Shown: positions 1 through 10,770, counted from the first letter of the stretch. The stretch is DNA of 64,000 nucleotides from Phocoena phocoena (GCF_963924675.1 NC_089219.1:152230288-152294287); one strand, 5' to 3'. Notes: generated by a model not told the origin, from the sequence alone. Program-made: numbers and translations.

Positions 1-884
1 AGCAGCACTCTCTGTAGCCACCAGGGACTGTCAGTCAGCACGCAGCATGCCTTCTCCCAGAGGGTGTGCGTGTTTGTTTTGTTTTGGATTAAATCACATC
101 ATACTCAAAGCTGCTTCACTTTTTGCTGTAACTGCTTGTGATCTGACTGCAACACAAGTTTGACCAGGAGATGGCAGCACACCTTAAACAGTTGATGTGT
201 TTGTGATTAAGTCTTAAAGAAAAAGCTAAGGTTGAATCTCTGGTTCTCAGCCTCCCCTACCCAATAGTCATCTAACGTAGATAAGCCTGTTACACTTGTG
301 AAACTCTCCACTAACTCCAGCCATCCTTCACAGCTAAATATATCCCATCTTTATGCATATACCGTATATTCTCCTACTATAAAGTTCAGAATGACTGAGT
401 TCTCTTCCTCATCATTATTATTTTGGAGAAGTATACACGTTTTTAGATTGGGTATGCTTTTTCAAGAACACAGTCCTCAGCGGCCTTGTTCTTTAAGCAG
501 AGCAACTGGGGTGGCCTTCCTGGCCTTCCAAACCCCTGTTTGGGTGGGGCTCAGAGGGGAGAGGCCTAGTTTCTGAACATTATTAAATTCAACTTCAGAA
601 TTTCTGTCTTTAACAGGTCCCCAAGGAGTCCACAAAGTGCTAATTGAATAGCCTGCTTCAAGTGTAGTTATCACAGGCGGCTATGTACTGGTTGAGACCT
701 CTTAGGGCACTTCTAGGGATAGCCTGTTCCTTAGCATATTCTACAGGTAGCATCAGTGGGAAAATCGACTATTTAACAGAACTGGCTATCCATCTGAGAA
801 AAAAATAGACTCAAATCATCATGCAAAAAGAGGTATACCAAAGATCTAAATGTGAAAAAAAGGCTGTAAAGGAACTAGATAATA
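1..884. other. Non-coding flank, no gene recognised
   Basis: No exon, convincing reading frame or recognisable repeat is visible. The short ORFs here lack any family resemblance. In other mammals the gene upstream of RBBP5 is DSTYK, so this could be near its 3' UTR, but nothing in the sequence proves that. Confidence 0.4.
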
Positions 885-1105
885 GCACACACATTATTTA
901 CCATATGCTCGGCACTATTCTAAATGCTTCACCTGTACTCACTAACTTAATCCTCACCACAACCCCATTTTACCGATGGAAAACTAAGGCATAGAGAGAT
1001 TGAGGGTCATGCAACTGATACGTGCCAGAACTGGGATGTGAAACTAAGGAGTCCGGCACCAGAACCTCTGCTTCTACAGAGGACCACTGCACTGTGCTGC
1101 CTCTA
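885..1105 (-). repeat. MIR SINE
   Basis: The sequence follows the antisense MIR pattern: a 'gctcggcactattctaaatg' core, then 'ttaatcctcaccac', 'ccattttaccgatg' and 'aactaaggcatagagag'. It is an ancient mammalian tRNA-derived SINE, diverged but nearly complete. Confidence 0.8.
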
Positions 1106-1148
1106 GGAGAAAAGGTATGTAACTATGTACACTTATAGTTGGGGGGGC

Positions 1149-3360
1149 AGGAAGAACTTTTTTTTTTTTTAATCTTTATTGGAGTATAATTGCTTTACAA
1201 TAGTGTGTTAGTTTCTGCTTTATAACAAAGTGAATCAGTTATACATATACATATGTTCCCATATCTCTTCCCTCTTGCGTCTCCCTCCCTCCCACCCTCC
1301 CTGTCCCACCCCTCTAGGTGGTCACAAAGCACCGAGCTGATCTCGCTGTGCGATACGGCTGCTTCCCACTAGCTATTTTACATTTGGTAGTGTATATATG
1401 TCCATGCCACTCTCTCACTTTGTCACAGCTTACCCTTCCCCCTCCCCATATCCTCAAGTCGATTCTCTAGTAGGTCTGTGTCTTTACTCCTGTCTTACCC
1501 CTAGGTTCTTCGTGACATTTTTTTTTTTTTTGGTACGCGGGCCTCTCACTGTTGTAGCCTCTCCCGTTGGGGAGCACAGGCTCCGGATGTGCAGGCTCAG
1601 CGGCCATGGCTCACGGGCCCAGCCGCTCCGGGGCGTGTGGGATCTTCCCGGACCGGGGCACGAACCCGCGTCCCCTGCATCGGCAGGCGGACTCTCAACC
1701 ACTGCGCCACCAGGGAAGCCCATGACATTTTTTTTTTCTTATATTCCATATATATGTGTTAGCATACAGTATTTGTCTTTCTCTTTCTGACTTACTTCAC
1801 TCTGTATGACAGACTCTAGGTCCATCCACCTCATTACAAATAGCTCAATTTCGTTTCTTTTTATGGCTGAGTAATATTCCATTGTATATATGTGCCACAT
1901 CTTCTTTATCCATTCATCCAATGATGGACACTTAGGTTGTTTCCCTCTCCGGGCTATTGTAACTAGAGCTGCAATGAACATTTTGGTACATGACTATTTT
2001 TGAATTATGGTTTTCTCAGGGTATATGCCCAGTAGTGGGATTGCTGGGTCATATGGTAGTTCTATTTGTAGCTTTTTAAGGAACCTCCATACTGTTCTCC
2101 ATAGTGGCTGTACCAATTCACATTCCCACCAGCAATTCAAGAGTGTTCCCTTTTCTCCACACCCTCTCCAGCATTTATTGTTTCTAGATTTTTTGATGAT
2201 GGCCATTCTGACTGGTGTGAGATGATATCTCATTGTAGTTTTGATTTGCATTTCTCTAATGATTAATGATGTTGAGCATTCTTTCATGTGTTTGTTGGCA
2301 GTCTATATCTTCTTTGGAGAAATGTCTATTTAGGTCTTCTGCCCATTTTTGGATTGGGTTGTTTTTTTTTTGTTATTGAGCTGCATGAGCTGCTTGTAAA
2401 TTTTGGAAATTAATCCTTTGTCAGTTGCTTCATTTGCAAATATTTTCTCCCATTCTGAGGGCTGTCTTTTGGTCTTGTTTATGGTTTCCTTTGCTGTGCA
2501 AAAGCTTTGAAGTTTCATTAGGTCCCATTTGTTTATTTTTGTTTTTATTTTCATTTCTCTAGGAGGTGGGTCAAAAAGGATCTTGCTGTGATTTATGTCA
2601 TAGAGTGTTCTATGTTTTCCTCTAAGAGTTTGATAGTTTCTGGCCTTACATTTAGGTCTTTAATCCATTTTGAACTTTTTTTTGTATATGGTGTTAGGTA
2701 GTGATCTAATCTCATACTTTTACATGTACCTGTCCAGTTTTCCCAGCACCACTTATTGAAGAGGCTGTCCTTTCTCCACTGTACATTCCTGCCTCCTTTA
2801 TCAAAGATAAGGTGACCATATGTGTGTGGGTTTATCTCTGGGCTTTCTATCCTGTTCCATTGATCTATCTTTCTGTTTTTGTGCCAGTACCATACTGTCT
2901 TGATTACTGTAGCTTTGTAGTATAGTCTGAAGTCAGGGAGCCTGATTCCTCCGGCTCCATTTTTCGTTCTCAAGATTGCTTTGGCTATTCGGGGTCTTTT
3001 GTGTTTCCATACAAATTGTGAAATTTTTTGTTCTAGTTCTGTGAAAAATGCCAGTGGTAGTTTGATAGGGATTGCATTGAATCTGTAGATTGCTTTGGGT
3101 AGTATAGTCATTTTCACAATGTTGATTCTTCCCATCCAAGAACATGGTATATCTCTCCATCTATTTGTATCATCTTTGATTTCTTTCAGCAGTGTCTTAT
3201 AATTTTCTGCATACAGGTCTTTTGTCTCCTTAGGTAGGTTTATTCCTAAATATTTTATTCTTTTTGTTGCAATGGTAAATGGGAGTGTTTTCTTGATTTC
3301 ACTTTCCGATTTTTCATCATTAGTGTATAGGAATGCTAGAGATTTCTGAGGAAGAACTTT
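1149..3360 (-). mobile_element. 5'-truncated L1 retrotransposon with TSD
   Basis: A minus-strand L1 starts inside ORF2 and runs to its 3' end, which appears on the + strand as a poly(T) run followed by 'aatctttattggagtataat'. The antisense frame at 2593-3390 encodes about 265 residues of the ORF2 C-terminal region, and further ORF2 pieces lie at 1739-2554. The 12-bp direct repeat aggaagaacttt (1149-1160 and 3349-3360) is the target-site duplication. A CHR SINE is nested inside. ORF2 is broken into several frames, so the copy is inactive. Confidence 0.92.
1521..1722 (-). mobile_element. CHR-family SINE nested in L1
   Basis: A short poly(T) is followed by 'ggtacgcgggcctctcactg' and the element ends at 'ccaccagggaagcc', the antisense form of the cetacean CHR SINE. 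The flanking repeats tgacattttttttt (from 1513 and from 1723) are the target-site duplication. It is younger than the L1 it interrupts. Confidence 0.92.
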
Positions 3361-3419
3361 CTTGAATATGATCAGGAACCCAGAAGCCATAAGGAAAAAA
3401 ATTGATAGAAATTACATAA

Positions 3420-4510
3420 AGAACATATGTAAGAGCCAAAGACACCAAAACCAAAATTAAGACTAATCACTAGTTTCGAGAGAATAATTGCAATATATAA
3501 CTGATAAAAGTTCATATTCCTAATAATATGAAGAAATCAATCAAAAAAATCTAAAGGCAAACTGATTAATAAATATTTGATAAAAGGTGTTCATCTATAC
3601 TAAAAATCGGGGAAAACCAAGATGATATTTCATCTATCAAATTACTAAAAATAAATATGAAAAACCTATTCATAAGTGTGGAGGATGAGCACTACCTATG
3701 TTGTCGGGGAGTGGATACAGCCGCAAAAGGGCAATTTGGCAGTAAATATTACAAAAAATGTTAATGTATATATCCTTTGCCCCAGAAATGACTTCCAGGG
3801 AGTCCCTACCTACAGAAATATTTGCACATGTGCGCAAAGCTATGTAAGTACAAGGGTGTTTATTGCATTATTATTTGTAATACTAAAAAGTTGGAGGCAG
3901 TGTTAATGTCTGACAACAGGAGAAGATTAAATTCTGGTGCTCATACCATGGAATGCTATACAGCCACTGAAAGGAATGGTGTAGATTTCTCTGTACTGAC
4001 AAGGAAAGATGTTTATACTATATCATCAGGTAAAAAAATAATTTATATAAGAATATATTTAGTGGGCTTCCCTGGTGGCGCAGTGGTTGAGAGTCCGCCT
4101 GCCGATGAAGGGGACACGGGTTTGTGCCCCGGTCTGGGAAGATACCACATGCCACAGAGCGGCTGGGCCCGTGAGCAATGGCCACTGAGCCTGCGCGTCC
4201 AGAGCCTGTGCTTCGCAACGGGAGAGGCCACAACAGTGAGAGGCCCGCGTACTGCAAAAAAAAAAAAAAGAATATATTTAGTATGACCCCTTTTTGGGTA
4301 AAAATCCCTTCCATTCTTCCATAACACCAAATTATCTGGAGATCTAGTCCATCTCTCTCTCCATATGCATAGAAAAAAGTCTGTAAGAATATATATCAAA
4401 ATGATAACAGTGGTTTTCCTAGGGAGAGAACTTCCAACTTTTAGTGTAGTGATTTTCTGTTATTGTGTTGTTCATCTGCTATGAACATCTATCTTTTTTT
4501 GTAATTTAAG
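3420..4510 (+). mobile_element. Old L1 3' region, interrupted by a CHR SINE
   Basis: Diverged L1M-type 3' sequence in sense orientation. Recognisable pieces are 'gggcaatttggcagtaaat', 'ccagaaatgacttccaggga', 'gcattattatttgtaatac' and 'tggaatgctatacagccact'. It resumes after the SINE at 4283 and fades by about 4510. No coding capacity remains. Confidence 0.7.
4064..4270 (+). mobile_element. CHR-family SINE
   Basis: A full tRNA-related head (gggcttccctggtggcgcag) and an A tail are present. The perfect 15-bp direct repeat aagaatatatttagt at 4049-4063 and 4268-4282 is the target-site duplication. Confidence 0.95.
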
Positions 4511-5205
4511 AAAATGAATGAAGTGGCTAATTTAGGAGAAAGGAAATATGTATTGGAAAGACATTAGGGGCTCACAAAATCAACAGGAAACTATAAGTTC
4601 AGGCTCATAGATAGAATCAGCGGGTTGGAACCAGAGCAACTCTTCTTCATTGTGGCTGTGAAGAACCATCTTCACTCCTGATGCGTCCACAGCCAGGGAG
4701 GATTTTCTCAGCTGGCCCAGCACGGGCCCCAGGCCTATCTCCTACCTGTACTGGTTCTGAACTGGAAGGCTCTCTCCCCTCCAGATTCCACGGTGGGAGA
4801 CAAGCACCTAGATTTGCCTGCTCACTAAAACCGCATTCAATGGAGAAGTAATTCCTGAAAGGTAAAGAACAGTTAGAAAAGGGACCTAGATTCAGGACAG
4901 GCTCCAGGTTGACAGATGTCCACTATAGTTCACCTCTTGGGCTGCTCGACATCCATATCCAGTCTTCTGGCACTACTGGGAGGCCAGGTCGTGGAAGGAG
5001 ATTTACAGATTGGAACCTGTGCATGGAGGGGAAACAACTGGGTCTCTGGTAAGTTCATTTTTAAATCTCTGGACTTTTTTTCATTGTAAGAAGACCCCCT
5101 TAGCTTCTGTTTCCTTTCTTCCGCCTTCCTTGTTTTCTTAGCATGGCTTCTCAACAAGATTAATCACAAAGACACTCAAGCACCTAGCAATGTGCTAAAT
5201 CAGAG
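4511..5205. other. Non-coding, nothing recognised
   Basis: Apparently unique intergenic sequence. No exon, RNA gene or repeat was recognised. The short antisense frame at 4930-5157 resembles no known protein. Confidence 0.4.
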
Positions 5206-5208
5206 GCC

Positions 5209-5450
5209 TTTTTTTTTTTTTTTTAAATCAAAGTGTAGTTGATTTACAATGTTGTGTTAGCTTCTGGTGTACACTAAAGTGATTCAGTTATACATATATA
5301 TATATGTATATATATTCATATATATATTCTTTTTCATATTCTTTTCCGTTATAGTTTATTAAAAGATATTGAATATAGTTCCCTGTGTTATACACTAGGA
5401 CCTTGTTGTTTATTTATTTTATACATAGTAGTTTGTATCTGCTCAGAGGC
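5209..5450 (-). mobile_element. L1 3'-end fragment
   Basis: A poly(T) run is followed by 'gtagttgatttacaatgttg' and an AT-rich tract. 'ttccctgtgttatacactag' and 'ttttatacatagtagtttgt' follow, which is the antisense 3' UTR of a cetartiodactyl L1. Only the extreme 3' end inserted. Confidence 0.8.
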
Positions 5451-5647
5451 TTTCTATGTATGGATTCCAGGAACTGAGAAGGTAAAAGGATGAGGTGATT
5501 GCCAGGCTCAATGTGAAGCCACAGGCTCTGAAAATTAAGGGAGCTGCTCCTGGTTCCAAGCTGGCAACGTAGAGAAACAACACAGAATTAGTCTGAGACA
5601 TTCTACTGAACAGGAGTTGCTTACAATTTTTAAAAATTATTACTTAT

Positions 5648-5858
5648 GGGCTTCCCTGGTGGCGCAATGGTTGAGTCCGCCTGCCGATGCAGGGTACATG
5701 GGTTCATGCCCCCGTCCGGGAAGATCCCAGGTGCTGCGGAGCGGCTGGGCCCGTGAGCCATGGCCGCTGAGCCTGCGTGCCCGGAGCCTGTGCTCTGCAA
5801 TGGGAGAGGCCACAACAGTGAGAGTCCCATGTGCCACAAAAAAATAAAATAAAATAAA
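5648..5858 (+). mobile_element. CHR-family SINE
   Basis: A complete head (gggcttccctggtggcgcaa) and an (AAAAT)n tail are present. The near repeat aaattattact occurs on both sides (about 5635-5645 and 5860-5870). Confidence 0.92.
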
Positions 5859-5862
5859 ATAA

Positions 5863-6219
5863 ATTATTACTATTTGCTACCTGCAAAAAAGCATGTGTAA
5901 CATCCTTGTAAATCTGTGGACCAGGACATTACCATGGTCTTGAAGGCCCTCTGTGCTCTTCCCAGATGCCAGCCCCCTGCCTCTCCCCCACCTCAAGGTT
6001 ACTATTGTGCTTATCATTCTCTTGCTTAAAAAAAAATTTTTTTCCCCAAATACACATGTACCCTAAACAATACATAATTTGGTTTTGTATGTTCTTGAGC
6101 TTTACAAAAACGCTGTTACCTGTATTTAACCTTCTGTAACTTTATTTTCACTCACACATCTCTGATTTTTATCCAAGCTAATTTGTTGTCACTGTAGAAT
6201 ACACTTCACTGCAGTGTAT
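5863..6219. other. Non-coding, nothing firm
   Basis: AT-rich intergenic sequence with weak resemblance to old L1 3' sequence ('tacacttcactgcagtgtat'). No gene is visible. Confidence 0.35.
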
Positions 6220-7108
6220 TATTCCAATGTGCACATGTACTGCAGTCGAGCCATTTGCTTTTTCTCAGGGAACCAACTTTTGGTTTGGTTGTTTTCCCAT
6301 TGTATCTCTTGTTTTCTATTTCATTAATTTCTGCTCTTGTCTTATCTTCCTTGTTCTTCTTTTTAGAGTTATTCCATTGTCCATTTTCCCAGGACCTTCT
6401 TTTTTTTTTTTAAATAAATGTATTTTTTTTTGGCTCCCTTGGGTCTTTGTTGCTGTGTGTGGGCTTTCTCTAGTTGCCGCGAGTGGGGGCTACTCTTCGT
6501 CGTGGTGCGCAGGCTTCTTATTGTGGTGGCTTCTCTTGTTGCGGAGCACAGGCTCTAGGCGTGCGGGCTTCAGTAGTTGTGGCATGTGGGCTCAGGCTCA
6601 GTAGTTGTGGCTTGTGGGCTTAGTTGCTCCACGGCATGTGGGATCTTCCCGAACCAGGGCTCGAACCTGTGTCCCCTGCACCGGCAGGCAGATTCTTAAC
6701 CACTGCGCCACCAGGGAAGCCCCTCCCCCCCATTTCTTGAGTTGGATCCTTAGCTTATGGATTTTCAATCTTTCTAATGTAAACATTTTATAATCTTTCA
6801 ATCTTTCTAATCTTTCTTTCAATCTTTCTAATGTAAACATTTACGTTCAGAATTTCCCTTTAAATACAACTACTGCTGCATCCCATAACTTTTAATATGT
6901 AACATTTTTTATTATTCAGTTTTAAGTGTTTTCTCATTGCCATTGTGATTTCTTCTTTGCCCTGAGTTTTACATAGGCATGTTTTAAAATTTCTAAGTGT
7001 GAGGATAAATTCCTTTATGTTTTTGTGGGCAGACAGCATGGTCTGTATGATGCCAGTTTTTAAAAATGTGTGGGAACTTGCTTTATGGACTAGCTCATGG
7101 TGAATTTT
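6220..7108 (-). mobile_element. Old L1 ORF2 fragment (left part)
   Basis: Diverged antisense L1 ORF2: 'ctgctgcatcccataacttt', 'ttctttgccctgagttttac' and 'ttgctttatggactagctca'. A long CHR SINE (6396-6722) interrupts it. The same L1 resumes to the right of the PRKCZ retrocopy at about 10644-10700 ('tttatgtgaacatgaaaata'), so the retrocopy landed inside it. Confidence 0.7.
6396..6722 (-). mobile_element. Long-form CHR-family SINE
   Basis: The order is a T-rich tail, 'ttggctcccttgggtctttg', the repeated 'cagtagttgtggc' motif, 'gcatgtgggatcttcccgaa' and finally 'ccaccagggaagccc'. This is the antisense long CHR/SINE2 type with an extended internal body. Confidence 0.9.
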
Positions 7109-7116
7109 ATTTTTTT

Positions 7117-7515
7117 AATGGTTAAGATGATAAATTTATTTTATGTGTATTTCACCGTGATAAAAAAATTGGGGGAAAAAAAAGGGATTGAAGTTCTGAT
7201 ACACGTTACAACATGGATGAAGTTCAATAACATCACGCTAAGAAGCCAGTTACAGAAGACCACACATCATATATTCCATTTACATGAAATGTCTACACCA
7301 GCTAACTCCGTAGAGATGGTGCAGTTTGGTGGCTACCGGGTGCTTAGCGGAGGAGCTGCGACTGCTCGTGGGCACGAGGTTTTCTTCCTGAACGTGTTTC
7401 AGAAACGGCAGAGGTGGTGAACCTACAAAATGCCACTGAATTGTTCAGTTTATTTTTTTTAAGTGGTCAAAATAGCACATTTTATGTTAGGTGTACTTTA
7501 CACCATTTTTAAAAA
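7117..7515 (+). mobile_element. L1 3' UTR pieces inside the retrocopied intron
   Basis: Sense-strand L1 3' UTR sequence: 'atggttaagatgataaattt', 'acgttacaacatggatgaag', 'ccatttacatgaaatgtcta' and 'tttatgttaggtgtacttta'. Two L1 ends appear to be juxtaposed. In the retrocopy orientation they are antisense and supply the poly(A) signal. Confidence 0.65.
7135..7140 (-). terminator. Polyadenylation signal AATAAA of the retrocopy
   Basis: AATAAA is read on the minus strand, with the A tract of the insertion beginning about 18 nt further 3' (7116). This is the normal spacing for cleavage and polyadenylation, so it probably marks the 3' end of the copied transcript. It falls in an antisense L1 3'-end sequence. 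Confidence 0.7.
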
Positions 7516-10133
7516 CCCTATAGAACCGATTAAATTCAGGCTGACAACCTGCACAGAAGGTGCTGGAAGGGGCTTTGCTGCCACGAACACAGGCCCGGCC
7601 GGGCATGCCCAGGCATGACCTCGAGGCTGCATCTCTGCCGTGTGTCCCTGTCTGGCTACCGCCCGTCAGACCCGCCAGCATCTGCATGCGGTCCTGACCC
7701 GGGTCAAGGGTGCCATTTGTCCCACCAGCCGGACCCTTCTCACTCGCCCGGCCTTGGCAGTGAACACCAATGCCCACGCAGGTTCCAGGATCACGCCTGC
7801 ACCCGGGCCATCGGGGGACCAGCGCAGGGCCGTCCTAACTGCCCAAGGTCATTGTCACGATCGAGCTGGACGAGCAGAGCCCGGGAGAGGACGCCACCCC
7901 CACCCTCCGTCCACCCCACCCCCCACCGGCCGCTGAGAGGCTACTGGAATGTTCCAACAAAAGCGAGTGGCCCGGAGCTCGGAGCCGCCCCTGGTGAGCA
8001 TCTCAAGGACCTGCTTGCGAGTGGGGATGGCCCCACATTCTCCACATTCCGCCTCGGTGATGCAGCCCCTGCCCACGCGTCATCCCATGTCACCCTCCAG
8101 CAGAGACCCCGTGACCCCCACGACCCCAGGAGGGCACCGCATCGGCTGTGCCGACCCCCATCACCTACGTGAGGCCCCAGACAGGCATCCACGCGGGGAT
8201 GAAGCCAGGAGGGAACCGAGTCGGGGACAGAACGGACAGGCCCGAGCCCCTCGGGGTGGCACTGCCAGGGCCCTGGCCTTAGCTGATGGTCGGGCAGCCG
8301 GAGACCGAGATGCAGAGATGCTTGGGCGACCCCCGTGCCGCGGGCCAGCACGGGCTGCTGGCGACGGCTCTGGGCAGACCGACAGCCTGTCACTGTGGTT
8401 GAGAGCCATCGAGGGGGCAAAGAAACGAGCTGGGGGACCCCTCGTACAGAGCACAATGGAGGGGACCCTTCTTCCAGCAGGAAGGTCTACCTTATTTTAT
8501 CCTTTTATGTCTCTGAAAAGACAACGTGAACTATCAAAAGTGTGCCCCTTCTGTGATACGTGGGTACCCCGGGGTGGGGGGTCATGAGGAGGGGCACCCC
8601 GCGGGGGATGAGGACCCCTGGGAGGCCCACCCGCCTCCGAGCCCCCCACCGACGAGCTCCTCTCTGGCCACCTGGGGCTCCTGTGGGTGGGCTTCTGCTC
8701 ATTGCGTCTGCTCCCAGCTGGCCGCACTCTCCACGCCCTCAATGTCCTGCCTTGAGCCACGTCCTGGCAGGTCCAAGGGCTGCTCGCAGCGAAACCACAC
8801 ATGCACACAGGAGCCTGCTGTCCTGGACAGGGCGGGCGGCGGCCAGAAAATCTTACCCATGGGACTGACTCACCCCCGCCCCCCCCCCCCCCCGCCCACC
8901 TTCTCAGGGCGACTTCCAGGCCTCAGAAGCTCCAGGTTCACCCCCCACCTCTAGCTTTATCTACCACTGGCGGACATCTGCCTCCCAGCCAGGACACACT
9001 GGGACTCCTCACTCTCCCCCCAGTCTTCCCAGACCTGCCCGCACGTCTGCCCCCACAACCACCTGCTGGGGCAGCACCTCCCGCCAGCCCCTGGGCTGCT
9101 CCGGCCTTTTCAGACTGCCTGCTCCACTCCCGCCAGGACTCCACCATCGGGATGTCTCCATGGCCTTGCTGACTGCTCCTCCAGGGTCCACTGTTCCCTT
9201 TGGGAGACCCCAGGGCCTGGCCCTCATCACTGGCCACACCCTCCGTGGCCTCAACAACCTCCTCTAATGCTAAGGGCTCCCAAATCTCTCTTCAGCCCCG
9301 ATTGCTCCCCGAAATGCAAGACTCACGCACCCAAGTGCCCACTGAACAGCTTCACTGGGTCTGACGGACCACAGACTGAGTCCAGCCTCTGCTCAAATCT
9401 GCACCCACCCCACACAGGACGCTGCTGGCACCCAGAGGCTGGGCCCAGGGACCTGATCCGGAGCCCACCCTGGGACCCCTGCTGGCAGGAGGCTGAGCCA
9501 AGTCCCCCTAACTGAACAAGCGGCCACTGTGGTCCAGAGCCCCTCAGCACCAGGCCAGGGCCCGAGGAGGGTCTGGTGATTGGTGTAAAGTTTCTCTATG
9601 CCCAGTGGGGGCCCTGCCCTGGAAGACGAGGCAGGGCATACTGTTCAGGGTCGGGGGCCTCCGGGGCGTGGTCAGAAGCTCTCCTCTGACCCACAGCCCC
9701 TGGGACTCTATCTTCAACCAACAGACCTGCCGTGGAGGAGGAACGGATGCCTCCCTGGGGGGCCCAGTAGGGACTGGGAGGGGCCGATGACCAGGTCTGG
9801 GGGTGGCTGCAGCTGGGACAGACACACGGGAGCAGTGTCCAGCCATCCCAGCCAGGGCCCTTCCCACCAGGGGACATCAGGGCTTCTCCTGGGCTTTACC
9901 TCATGGCACCACTGACCAAGCCGGTGCCCTGTCTGATGGTGGATACACCCCTAGCCAAGGGCGAGGCCACCAGTGAAAACCCCACACGAGGCCACACCCG
10001 CTGCCCACTCTGCTTTCAGACTCCGCGAGGAGCACCGAAGCCTCGGGCCACCAAGCTCCATCGTTCCCCGCCTCGCAGAGCAGACATGTCAACCCATCAC
10101 CGTGACACATGTCATGGGAGAGGCGGTACTCAC
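7516..10133 (-). other. Intron-derived GC-rich part of the retrocopy
   Basis: GC-rich sequence including a C-rich run near 8880-8893. Many overlapping long ORFs occur on both strands, as expected by chance at this GC content. None resembles a known domain, and nothing resembling further PRKCZ exons is visible. It is best read as the intron following the PB1 exons. Confidence 0.65.
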
Positions 10134-10458
10134 TGTCTTCTCCCGGACAGGGCATGCCTGGCTCCTCGGGGATGCCGGGGAAAACGTGAAGGATGAGCCC
10201 TTCGTCTTTGTGCTGACAGGACAGGCGGAAGGCCTCCATCTGGGAGGACACAGTGCAGGGGTCACCTTCACTGTCCACCCACTTGAGGGTGAGCGGGTGG
10301 CCCTGGTGGAGGTGGCACATCTCCCGCACCTCCTCACAGAGCTTGTCAAAGGTGGTGGCGGAGTCCAGGCTGGTGATCAGGATGTCCCCGCTGTAGTGCG
10401 CCTTCAGGCGTCCGTGGCCGCCGCTCCCGTCCATCTTGTGGCCGGTCCTGCTGGGCAT
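9901..10458 (-). pseudogene. PB1-domain ORF of the PRKCZ retrocopy
   Basis: The ATG at 10458 starts an open frame of 185 codons ending in TGA at 9903-9901. An in-frame TGA lies shortly upstream in the leader. Residues 1-108 match the N-terminus of PKC zeta: the basic RLKAHY segment and the acidic OPCA-type segment WVDSEGDPCTVSS of a PB1 domain are both kept, ending in PCPGED. About 77 residues of read-through intron sequence follow, with no family resemblance. Compared with my recollection of PKC zeta there is one in-frame loss of three residues after SSQME (the next residues are AFRL) and scattered substitutions. Absence of stops or frameshifts over the PB1 part suggests a recent insertion or, less likely, constraint. 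Whether a protein is made cannot be told from sequence. Confidence 0.75.
10126..10138 (-). promoter_or_regulatory. Preserved 5' splice site in the retrocopy
   Basis: On the minus strand the reading frame GAA GAC A is followed by GTGAGTACC, a strong U2-type donor with GT at 10133-10132. Similarity to PKC zeta ends exactly here (after ...PGED), as expected at an exon-intron boundary. This shows that intron DNA was carried along instead of being spliced out. Confidence 0.8.
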
Positions 10459-10770
10459 GGCGCCCTCCACCAGCCGCCGTCAGCGCCGCGCCCCGGACGC
10501 TCGGGCCATGGCGCGGGGCCCCAGTGGCCGGGCCAGGGCGCAGGTGGGGCAGACGGCGAAACGCAGAAGGGAGCGCGCGGCGCGGGGACCTAGGAGCATG
10601 GCCCAGCCAACTCCACGGAACTTGGCAGCAGGCGGGGCGGGGCCTCATGGTGAATTTTTAATAAGAGTTTTATGTGAACATGAAAATAATCAGTATTTTC
10701 ATTACTTTTTAATGATTCATTGATGGAAGTCCATTTTGCCCTTTGAGACTGTAAACGAGACACGGGCACT

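Larger units (their letters stand above)
7094..10658 (-). pseudogene. PRKCZ: PRKCZ partial retrocopy: spliced 5' exons plus intron
   Basis: A minus-strand insertion bounded by a perfect 15-bp direct repeat, ctcatggtgaatttt (7094-7108 and 10644-10658). From its 5' end it holds a CpG-rich leader (10643-10459), an uninterrupted PB1-domain reading frame (10458-10134), a splice donor and about 2.6 kb of GC-rich sequence without exons. L1-derived sequence, AATAAA (7140-7135) and a short A tract (7116-7110) follow. The parent gene, atypical PKC zeta, acts in cell polarity and NF-kB signalling. Its PB1 exons are separated by introns in other mammals as I recall them, and here they are fused. The kinase, C1 and pseudosubstrate regions are absent. 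The insertion contrasts sharply in base composition with its AT-rich L1 surroundings. I infer LINE-mediated retroposition of an intronically polyadenylated transcript. Expression is unknown. Confidence 0.85.

Noticed and set aside
1..884. DSTYK 3' UTR at the left edge
   Set aside because: It is expected from mammalian gene order, but no DSTYK coding sequence or recognisable UTR motif is visible, so I do not call it.
2593..3390. 265-codon antisense ORF
   Set aside because: It is the C-terminal part of L1 ORF2 in a 5'-truncated element, not a separate gene.
7516..9900. Many long ORFs on both strands (for example 7949-8587 and 7941-8456)
   Set aside because: They overlap in several frames in GC-rich DNA where stops are rare, show no domain, and fit better as intron sequence carried by the PRKCZ retrocopy.
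10346..10648. Antisense ORF of 100 codons covering the retrocopy leader
   Set aside because: It reads the leader and PB1 region in a different frame from the PKC-zeta-like one and has no family resemblance.
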